From assembly GCA_963730535.1 (NCBI GenBank), contig CAVSRU010000010.1:1-64000 (forward strand): a stretch of 64,000 bases of DNA. The letters run 5' to 3'. Both the position numbers and the translations under genes were made by a program. The DNA is from DASSUW01 sp963730535. GTDB taxonomy: Bacteria > Actinomycetota > Thermoleophilia > Solirubrobacterales > Solirubrobacteraceae. Below are positions 58,118-64,000 of this stretch, one piece after another. Under the pieces are notes generated by a model. That model was not told the origin of the DNA and did no database searches. It worked only from the letters and a program-made list of their open reading frames with translations. Numbering within the stretch: position 1 is the stretch's first letter; the number at the start of each line of letters is the position of its first letter.

Positions 58118-58418
58118 GGCAAACGTCAACGGCGGCTGGGTAGGGCGGCTGGGGAGCCAGCGGGTGCGCGTGGATGGGGAGTTTCGTGGATTTCGGCGTG
58201 TCTCCAAACGCCGATTTCGATGGCCGCGGGCTCACCGAGATACACGAAAACTCCCCGTCAAGGCGGGCTTAGGTGCATACCGGCGAGGCGAGGATCACCC
58301 GGATACACCTTTGTGCGCGTCTAGAGCACAAAGGTGTATCCGGGCGTCCCGAGACACACCGAAATACACCCAACCCCGGCTTGACAGCCTTCCTACCCAG
58401 CCGCCGTTGACGTCCGCC
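58118..58418. repeat. Inverted-repeat element, copy 4 (interior type C)
   Basis: 301 bp with the family terminal repeats (left AACGTCAACGGCGGCTGGGT from 58122; right ending 58418, complement GACGTCAACGGCGGCTGGGT). The interior is unrelated to types A and B. It contains a perfect 19-bp hairpin (58298-58316 with 58326-58344) and an outer arm GGGGAGTTTCGTG (58177-58189) answered by CACGAAAACTCCCC (58243-58256). It fills most of the gap between the ferredoxin reductase stop and the DUF5655-like gene. Confidence 0.83.
58298..58344. repeat. Perfect 19-bp hairpin within element copy 4
   Basis: Arms 58298-58316 and 58326-58344 are exact complements around a nine-base loop (GCGTCTAGA). It is the longest perfect stem I found in the window. 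Confidence 0.8.
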
Positions 58419-58464
58419 AACAGGACCTCCACGGCGCCAGCAAAGCGCGCGAACTCGAGGTCGC

Positions 58465-59019
58465 TCATGCCGAGCCAGATCGTCCGGCTCGGCGCACTCT
58501 CGAGGGATCGTCGCCGCGAGCGATCGCGTCGGCGACCTGGCGGGGGACGCGCACCCACTCCGGTGGCTGCCGGACCTTCGGCCACTCGGGGTCGGTCACG
58601 TGCCGCTGATCGCCGACTTCGCGTGCCTCGGCGAGCCACGCGGTCAGCTCGCCATCGACGTCGTCCTCGCGGGCGAGCCGGACGCGGTGCACGTAGTAAT
58701 AGGGCGGGATGTAGTCGACGCTGGCGAGCCGGGGGCTGTCGATCGGCCGCGTCAGCACGAAGTTGGCAAGTAGGTGGTCCCGGCGCGGGGAGTCGATCCC
58801 GGCGAACCGCATGCGGGTCTGGAACGTGATCCGCGACTTCGTGACGTTCTCCGTCACCGGGCCGCCGAGCGCTGCGACCAACCGGTCATAGACGGCGCGG
58901 AGCTCCGGCCGGTCGCCGAAGTGGGCTTCGATCGGCCGCATGGCGCACGAGTGCGGCATGTTGACGGCCACGAAGGTCTGGCCGCATGTCGGGCAGCGCC
59001 ACAACGACCGATCGGGCAT
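58465..59019 (-). CDS. DUF5655-like protein with N-terminal zinc ribbon
   Basis: 184 residues. The N-terminus has a zinc-ribbon-like CPTCGQTFVAVNMPHSC. The rest follows the DUF5655 pattern: HFGDRPELRAVYDRLVAALGGPVTENVTKSRITFQTRMRFAGIDSPRRDHLLANFVLTRPI, then VHRVRLAREDDVDGELTAWLAEAREVGDQRH. Function is unknown; this family often occurs fused to nucleotide-binding or MmcQ-like domains. The reading frame ends with a poorly conserved Arg/Ser tail next to element copy 4, and an open frame in another phase continues into the element. Confidence 0.72.
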   Translation of the reverse strand: MPDRSLWRCPTCGQTFVAVNMPHSCAMRPIEAHFGDRPELRAVYDRLVAALGGPVTENVTKSRITFQTRMRFAGIDSPRRDHLLANFVLTRPIDSPRLASVDYIPPYYYVHRVRLAREDDVDGELTAWLAEAREVGDQRHVTDPEWPKVRQPPEWVRVPRQVADAIARGDDPSRVRRAGRSGSA

Positions 59020-59052
59020 CGTCAGGCATTGTGACCACCGACTACGAGCCCA

Positions 59053-59922
59053 TCATGCCGCCTGGAGGCGCCGGTCCCGCATGAGCGAGGCGACGACGCC
59101 GGTGCCGAGGATGGCGGCGATGATCGGCAGGCTGATCTCCGGCCCGATCTTGCCCACGAACTCGGCCGCCGCCATCTTCGCCCCGATGAAGACGAGCAGG
59201 GCGGCGAGCGCCGTCTTGAGGTGGTAGAGCCGCTCGACCAGCTCGGCGACGAGGAAGAACAGCGGCCGCAGCCCGAGCAGCGCGAACGCGTTGGCGGCGA
59301 AGACGATGAACGTGTCGTCGGTGATGGCGAGGATGGCGGGGACCGAGTCGACGGCGAAGATCACGTCGACGATCGCGATCGCCACCAGCGCCGCCGCGCC
59401 GGTGCCGATCGTGCGTCCAGCGCGGCGCTCGACGAACCCCCGGACGCGCTCGACGAGTTGCTGCTCGGATGCGGTGTCGTGACGCTGCCGGAACATCCGC
59501 CAGCCGGTCCAGATCAGGAACGCGGCGAACACGAACGCGAGCCAGCTCACGGCGCTCAGCGCCGCGGCCCCGACGACGATGAACGCGGCGCGCAGCACGA
59601 GCGCGATGACGATGCCGTAGGTGAGCAGCCGGTGGCGGTCGGCCACCGGGACGGCAAAGGCCGTGAAGACGAGCAAGAAGACGAAGACGTTGTCGAGCGA
59701 CAGCGACTTCTCGACGAGGTAGCCGGCCAGGAACGCGCTCGCGTCCGGCGCCTCACCGACCGTCAGGAGGACGGCGAAGAAGGCGAGCGCGACGCCCACC
59801 CAGACGACGCTCGCCACCGCTGCCGAGCGCAGCGGCATCTCACCGCCGCGCGACTTGACGACGGCGAGGTCGATCACGAGCAGGACGACGAATGCGCCGG
59901 ACAGCGCGAGCCAGGGGAGCAC
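59053..59922 (-). CDS. TerC-family membrane protein (manganese exporter-like)
   Basis: 289 residues with about eight membrane segments. TerC signatures: EKSLSLDNVFVFLLVF and VAIAIVDVIFAVDSVPAILAITDDTFIVFAANAFALLGLRPLFF; the two acidic Asp-containing motifs in the membrane are essential metal ligands in this family. TerC/Alx/MeeY proteins are implicated in manganese export and metalation of secreted proteins. A manganese-riboswitch-like element precedes it, which supports the metal role. Confidence 0.9.
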   Translation of the reverse strand: MLPWLALSGAFVVLLVIDLAVVKSRGGEMPLRSAAVASVVWVGVALAFFAVLLTVGEAPDASAFLAGYLVEKSLSLDNVFVFLLVFTAFAVPVADRHRLLTYGIVIALVLRAAFIVVGAAALSAVSWLAFVFAAFLIWTGWRMFRQRHDTASEQQLVERVRGFVERRAGRTIGTGAAALVAIAIVDVIFAVDSVPAILAITDDTFIVFAANAFALLGLRPLFFLVAELVERLYHLKTALAALLVFIGAKMAAAEFVGKIGPEISLPIIAAILGTGVVASLMRDRRLQAA

Positions 59923-59954
59923 TTCGAGAACCTCCGCGGTCGGTCTTTAGGACA

Positions 59955-60050
59955 AGCCGCGAAGGTTTCTCCGCCCGGAGGGCCGCGCGCACCGGGCGAG
60001 AAGCTCGCCGTGCTGACGGTGCACGCCGTCGGGATACTTCCCTTCGACTC
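59955..60050 (-). promoter_or_regulatory. Probable yybP-ykoY manganese riboswitch
   Basis: On the reverse strand, upstream of the TerC gene, 5' CGAAGG (60046-60041) pairs with 3' CCTTCG (59965-59960). Inside lie GGGAAGTATCCC, GACGGCGTGCACCGTC and a GCACGGCGAGC/GCCCGGTGCGC arm. The order (P1 enclosing a GGGAGTA-like internal loop, two stems, then an AAACCTTCG close) is that of the yybP-ykoY family, which regulates terC-type exporters with Mn2+. Identified by eye; a covariance search would decide. Confidence 0.65.
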
Positions 60051-60123
60051 CTTCCATCGTAGGCGCGGTTCGCCCGCGCACCCCAGGCCCTATGGCAATC
60101 TTTAGGGCCGTGGCAGTCGCCGG

Positions 60124-60154
60124 GAGCGGGAGCCCCTCCATGGGGCTCCCGCTC
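60124..60154 (-). terminator. Perfect 13-bp hairpin terminator
   Basis: Arms 60124-60136 and 60142-60154 are exact complements (GAGCGGGAGCCCC and its partner) with a five-base loop. It lies 14 bases downstream of the stop of the secreted-protein gene on the reverse strand. Confidence 0.75.
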
Positions 60155-60167
60155 GGCGGTCAGGCGA

Positions 60168-61493
60168 CTACATGGGGTAGAGCCAGATCTTCTTGCTCGA
60201 CACGCGCTTGTTGCCGGCGGCGTCGATCACCGTCAGCGTCGCGGCCACCTTGAGCTTGCGGGCCTTGGCCAGCTGCTTCTTGGCCGCCGTGGAGAGCTTC
60301 AGCGTGATGTAGCGGCTGTCCCCACCGGCGATCTTCCCGCTCTTGCTGGCGACCGTCTTGCGGCCCGACTTGAACACCAGCGCCGCACGGCAGAACAGCT
60401 CGTCATCCGGGCAGGTCAGGAGGATCTTGACCTTGCCACGCCGGTTCACGTCCGCGTCCCGCGGCAGGCCGAGCCTCGGCTTCTTCGTATCCCCGCTCGG
60501 CGGCGTGTTGTTCCCTCCGCTGGCGGGCGGGGCTGGCGATGGTGAAGTCGACGGTGGCCGTGGTCAGTCGCGGCGACACGCCGGGGCTGGCTGCGTTGAA
60601 GGTGGCGCGGTACTTGAAGAAACGCGCCGGCTGGATCGCGCCCGTGCTGAACGGGGTCCAGTTCGACGTTGTCGCTGCTCGTGCTCGTCTCGTAGGTGAT
60701 CCCGCTCGCGGACGTCGCCGAGAAGTTGATGCCCGTCACCGCAGCGCTGCCGGCATCGAAGACCTTGGAGGTGAAGGTCCCCGTGAGACTTGTCGTGGAC
60801 TGAGATCGATTCGAGCCGCAGCGGCACGCCGGGGCTCAGGTCGCTCGCCTGCGCGAACAGCGGGTCCGTGAACGGGTCCGTGTGCGTCGCGACCTGGTTG
60901 CCGTCAACGTAGAACTTGAAGCCCTGCGCCGTTCGATCGATTCGGAAGTCGTGCGCAATGTTGGGGTCGGCGGTGAGGTCCACTACCTGGTCGGCGCCCC
61001 CGTTCTGCATGCGCGCCGAGAGGACGGTGCTGCCCTCCTTGCGGCTGAAGATCGCCCAGCGGCCGTTCTCGAATCCGCTGGCAAATCCGACGTGCTGGTT
61101 GTCCTGGGCGCCGAGGATGCCGCGGAACTTGATGGAAGTACCGACCCCGGCGGCCGCGCCGCTGTTGAACAGCGCCTCGTTCAGCAGGAGGCTGCCAGCG
61201 TCGGCGCGGGAGGCTTCAGTGGCAACCGGCCATGGCGTCAGCGATGACGTCGGCAGCTGATCGAATGCGTCGATGAACGCCGGAGCGATCTCGACACCTC
61301 CCGCGATTACCGCGGTCGTGTCGTGCTGGGGCGAACCCGACACGAAGTCGTCCTGCTGGGAAGCCGCCTGAGCGGTTCCTGCGGCTCCGAATGCGCCGGC
61401 AATCAGCGCCGCCGCCACGGTCCGTCGTACTGATGCCGTACGCAACGTAACCCTCCTCATCCTTCTGTTGCTGGTCCCGGCGTGGGGGCTCAT
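60168..61493 (-). pseudogene. Secreted multidomain protein with at least three frame breaks
   Basis: The start is ATG 61493 (ATGA overlap with the upstream gene) or ATG 61460. Signal peptide RRTVAAALIAGAFGAAGTAQAA, then a lectin/laminin-G-like domain (TSIKFRGILGAQDNQHVGFASG, DLTADPNIAHDFRIDRTAQGFKFYVDGNQVATHTD). The frame breaks near 60800, 60660 and 60500. Joined, the pieces read SISVHDKSHG, TSKVFDAGSAAVTGINFSATSASG, then TPFSTGAIQPARFFKYRATF, TATVDFTIA, and finally VNRRGKVKILLTCPDDELFCRAALVFKSGRKT. The C-terminal module resembles those of its upstream neighbours. An extracellular carbohydrate-binding role is plausible but not proven. Confidence 0.7.
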
Positions 61494-63883
61494 CGGCCCA
61501 CCAGCCGGATCGTCTTCCGGGTGACCGCCCGCTGACCCGCGTTCCGTGACACCGCGACTGCGGTGACCCGGAGGGTGCGCTTGCCCGCCAGTGAGGCGCG
61601 GGCGTTTCTGGTCAGGGTGAGTTCGATCACTCGGCGCTTGCCGCCTTTCACAAGGAACGTCCGAGCGGCCACGATCTTCCGACGCGCCTTCAGCTTCAGG
61701 TTCACGCGGCACTTGCTCTCGGTGTTCGGGCAGCGGACGCGAAGCCGGACGGTCCCGTTCTTCGTGATCCGCACGCGCTTGGGCGTGATCTTCACCTTCG
61801 GCCCCGTGTGCACGAGCGTGCCGACCGTGAACGTACGCTCGGCCGGCGTCGGGTCGACCTTCCCGGTCGGGTCGATCGCCCGGACGCGGAACGTGTGCGT
61901 GCCCATGGACAGGCCGCGGTTCTCGCGCGGGGTGCTGCACGCCGTGAAGGAGCTCCCGTCCATCCGGCACTGGAACGTCGCGCCGGCCGCGTCGCTCACG
62001 AAGGAGAGTCGTGCGGTCGTCCCGCTCACCGACACGCCGGTGATCGCCGTGTCGGGCATCGGATCGCCGTAGGTCGCGATGTAATTGCCGCCCGCGGCGG
62101 GGAAGCGCACGTAGTCCATGCCCTTGACCCGCTGTGGCGAGCCGACGACGCCGACGCCGTCGCGAGAGAGGCCCGACAGCGGCCCAGCGGCGGTAGCCGC
62201 AGGCACCATGCCCTGCAGTCCGCGAGAGCGGCCGTCGGCGGCGACGGTGAACCGCATGCGCTGGTTGCTGTAGCTGACGTTCTGGAAGGACGAGCCGTTG
62301 CGCCCGTCGAGCCAGTCGAGCATCTGCGCCGCCGACACGACCGGCACGCCTCGGAACTTCGCCTCGGCGACGATGGCGTCGGCGCCCGGGTGCGAGGAGG
62401 AGTCGGTATGCATGTTGGCGGTGAAGACGCCGTAGTAGCCGTTGCCGCCGAGAGCGCCCTCGATCAGGTCCCTGATGTGCACATCGAGGTCCTGGCCGGA
62501 CTCGTCGGTCAGCTGCGTCGTCGCCTGGTAGACGTCGATCAGCGACCCGTCGAGATCAGCGAATCGCTGCGGGAAGCCGGCGCCGGTGAACAGCCCGGGA
62601 CGGTTCCCGATCCAAGACTCAGGGAAGTAGTAGTAGTTCGTGTCGAGCCGAACCCCGTGCGCGAGTTCCGCTCGAGGATTGCTCGCCCAGTCGCTCCACG
62701 TGATGCAGTGGTTCCGGTTCGTCCGGGGTCGAGCGGACGCCCGGGTACGTTGGCGAGGAACGCGGCGAGCTGGGTGTTCCACATGCCGTTGAGCTGGGCC
62801 AGGGATGTGTAGTCCGCGCAGCTGCTGGAATTGGTGTTCGGATACGCCGCGTTGAGGTGCAGCGCGACCTCGAATCCCTGCGTTCTGGTACCCGACGGCG
62901 TTCGACAAGCCCGTCGTCGGCCACAGGTAGGAGGTCGACCGGATGCACTGCCAGTCGGCCACCGAGCAGCCGGCGGGGCTCGCGGCCTTGAAGGTGTCGA
63001 ACTGGCCCGCCGTGCCCTGGCCGTTGTGATCGTCGCCCGTCATGACGACGGCCGCCTTGTAGCCGTGGGGCAGGTACCAGAACCGCGGCAGCGGCGTCCG
63101 GTCCATGTTCATCTGGATGACGAGGTTCGCGAGCAGGCGCTGCTGCTCGTCCGCCTGCGGGATCGCGACCTTGTCCAAGTTGACCCAGTCAGGCTGGCCG
63201 CGGCCCTCGAAGAAATCGTGGGATCGTCGTGGCGTCGCTGCGGCCCGGCCGACCCAGGCGGGGTTGCCTTGCCGCGTGTAGATGACGGAGCGCGCGAGGT
63301 CGTAGGTGAACGCCGCGACCTGCCCGCCGGCTGCACCGACGCTCTGCAGCGTGACCGCCGCGCCGACTGCACCGCTGCTCACGCCGCCATGCAAGCTGGC
63401 GATCTGTTGCGCGCCGGCGAGCCCCCTGATATCGGCGACGTCGTGGTACTGCATCGACTGGCTGGTGAGTCCGGCGCCGGGAGCCGACGTGGTGTTGATC
63501 TGGATGTAGCCGTTGGCCACGTCGCCGGCGTCGCCGCCGAGCCCGGCGAGCCCGGCGAGCTCGTTGCCCGGCCGCATCGCGATCAGGTTTCCGCCCGCGT
63601 TGACCCAGTTGGAGAGCGCACCCACCTGCCCGCCGTTGAGCGACGCGGGCGCGAGCACGACCACCTGGTATGAGCTCAGCAGTCCGGCGCTGAGCGAGCC
63701 GACGTTCGCGACCGCGAACTCGTTCAGGCCCTCGGATCGGAGTATCTCGGCGTAGTAGTCGCTGAACTTGTCGTTGGTGACGACGAGTACCGGCCCGCCG
63801 GACTGGGCCGATGCGGCCGGAGCCCATAGGGCGCCGGCGGCGAGTAGCGCCGCGAATGTGCGGCGAAAGGTCCTACCCAACAT
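61490..63883 (-). CDS. Secreted NodB/deacetylase-like protein with C-terminal Ig-like modules
   Basis: 797 residues from ATG 63883 (SD GAGGAG upstream). Signal peptide MLGRTFRRTFAALLAAGALW. The N-terminal domain (VLVVTNDKFSDYYAEILRSEGLNEF) is a glutamine-amidotransferase/ThuA-like Rossmann piece. The middle has AVVMTGDDHNGQG and, after frame repair, EVALHLN and WSDWASNP, resembling polysaccharide deacetylase metal sites (DD and His). The C-terminus has beta-sandwich modules (ATFQCRMDGSSFTACSTPREN, KVKITPKRVRITKNGTVRLRVRCP). The stretch 62730-62885 is out of frame and returns, so two compensating indels are present. Function likely extracellular polysaccharide modification; not certain. Confidence 0.7.
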   Translation of the reverse strand: MLGRTFRRTFAALLAAGALWAPAASAQSGGPVLVVTNDKFSDYYAEILRSEGLNEFAVANVGSLSAGLLSSYQVVVLAPASLNGGQVGALSNWVNAGGNLIAMRPGNELAGLAGLGGDAGDVANGYIQINTTSAPGAGLTSQSMQYHDVADIRGLAGAQQIASLHGGVSSGAVGAAVTLQSVGAAGGQVAAFTYDLARSVIYTRQGNPAWVGRAAATPRRSHDFFEGRGQPDWVNLDKVAIPQADEQQRLLANLVIQMNMDRTPLPRFWYLPHGYKAAVVMTGDDHNGQGTAGQFDTFKAASPAGCSVADWQCIRSTSYLWPTTGLSNAVGYQNAGIRGRAAPQRGVSEHQFQQLRGLHIPGPAQRHVEHPARRVPRQRTRASARPRTNRNHCITWSDWASNPRAELAHGVRLDTNYYYFPESWIGNRPGLFTGAGFPQRFADLDGSLIDVYQATTQLTDESGQDLDVHIRDLIEGALGGNGYYGVFTANMHTDSSSHPGADAIVAEAKFRGVPVVSAAQMLDWLDGRNGSSFQNVSYSNQRMRFTVAADGRSRGLQGMVPAATAAGPLSGLSRDGVGVVGSPQRVKGMDYVRFPAAGGNYIATYGDPMPDTAITGVSVSGTTARLSFVSDAAGATFQCRMDGSSFTACSTPRENRGLSMGTHTFRVRAIDPTGKVDPTPAERTFTVGTLVHTGPKVKITPKRVRITKNGTVRLRVRCPNTESKCRVNLKLKARRKIVAARTFLVKGGKRRVIELTLTRNARASLAGKRTLRVTAVAVSRNAGQRAVTRKTIRLVGR

Positions 63884-63912
63884 GTCACTCCTCGTTGACG
63901 TGTCCTTCACCG

Positions 63913-64000
63913 TCAGCGCCCCCTCGACGCTTCCAGCCGAACTGGTGTCCTGGTCACGGTGCGGTGGCCGGCGGCGTCGCGAACCGACGCCACGGCGGTA
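63913..64000 (-). CDS. C-terminal end of a secreted protein (partial)
   Basis: 29 codons read to a TGA at 63913-63915: TAVASVRDAAGHRTVTRTPVRL and a short basic end. The pattern (DAAGxxxVTRxxVRL) matches the C-terminal modules of the two downstream secreted proteins (TVIDAAGNKRVSSKKIWL; VSRNAGQRAVTRKTIRL). So at least three genes with the same type of ending lie in tandem. The rest lies outside the window. Confidence 0.6.
   Translation of the reverse strand, partial: TAVASVRDAAGHRTVTRTPVRLEASRGR

Overview
The window is very GC-rich, densely packed bacterial DNA. Gene content and style point to a high-GC actinobacterium, most likely of the Thermoleophilia/Solirubrobacterales type. The pointers are many divergent NarL/LuxR two-component pairs, a Drr-type ABC exporter, a stand-alone LigD polymerase domain, large secreted proteins with repeated C-terminal modules, and a decapeptide-repeat surface protein. 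This taxonomic call is inference. I see no rRNA, tRNA, transposase, phage genes or CRISPR array.

Layout. 1-2.3 kb: the end of a LuxR-type regulator, then a decayed GMC oxidoreductase, a cysteine hydrolase that has lost its catalytic segment, and a YjdJ/YjdI-like acetyltransferase and iron-sulfur pair. 2.3-4.9 kb: a frameshifted TetR regulator divergent from a DrrA/DrrB-type exporter. 5-9.5 kb: a VOC protein, two cupins, a reverse-strand SDR / class II aldolase / SDR operon, and a LysE exporter. 9.5-16 kb: a secreted anchor-like protein, an SDR plus EamA exporter divergent from a LysR regulator, an M48 protease, a ParB-like protein and an AraC regulator. 16-21.5 kb: a GH3 glucosidase, an M14 carboxypeptidase, an ArsR-like regulator, a GT2-GtrA protein and a decapeptide-repeat protein. 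21.5-30.5 kb: signalling genes (hybrid kinase, a response regulator with a degenerate cyclase, FHA-LuxR plus Ser/Thr kinase, a pseudo-receiver), then an aminotransferase, an RraA-like protein and a second ParB-like protein.

30.6-44 kb: a 1488-residue GH92 alpha-mannosidase behind a LacI-type operator, a short adenylate kinase, a two-component/permease module (RR-HK divergent from APC permease-RR), the LigD polymerase domain, a nucleotidyltransferase and a GGDEF-EAL protein. 44-58 kb: YceI with a clear promoter and operator, a flavin reductase, a UBP zinc finger, a CBS-pyrophosphatase, an alpha-oxoamine-synthase-like enzyme coupled to a membrane GGDEF-EAL protein, an MFS transporter, XdhC, a second HK-RR pair and a frameshifted ferredoxin-NADP reductase. 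58-64 kb: a DUF5655-like protein, TerC behind a probable manganese riboswitch, and a tail-to-head set of secreted proteins with several frame breaks.

The most unusual signal is a family of four 190-300 bp extragenic elements (near 26.83, 30.47, 42.12 and 58.12 kb). They share one terminal inverted repeat (core AACGTCAACKGCGGCTGGGT) but carry three unrelated, strongly self-complementary interiors. They sit flush against genes and supply the last codons, or possibly the start codon, of neighbours. This looks like a REPIN/MITE-like family with swappable interiors. A second theme is repeated frame breaks at G/C runs, which need to be separated into real decay and sequence error before the affected genes are called pseudogenes.
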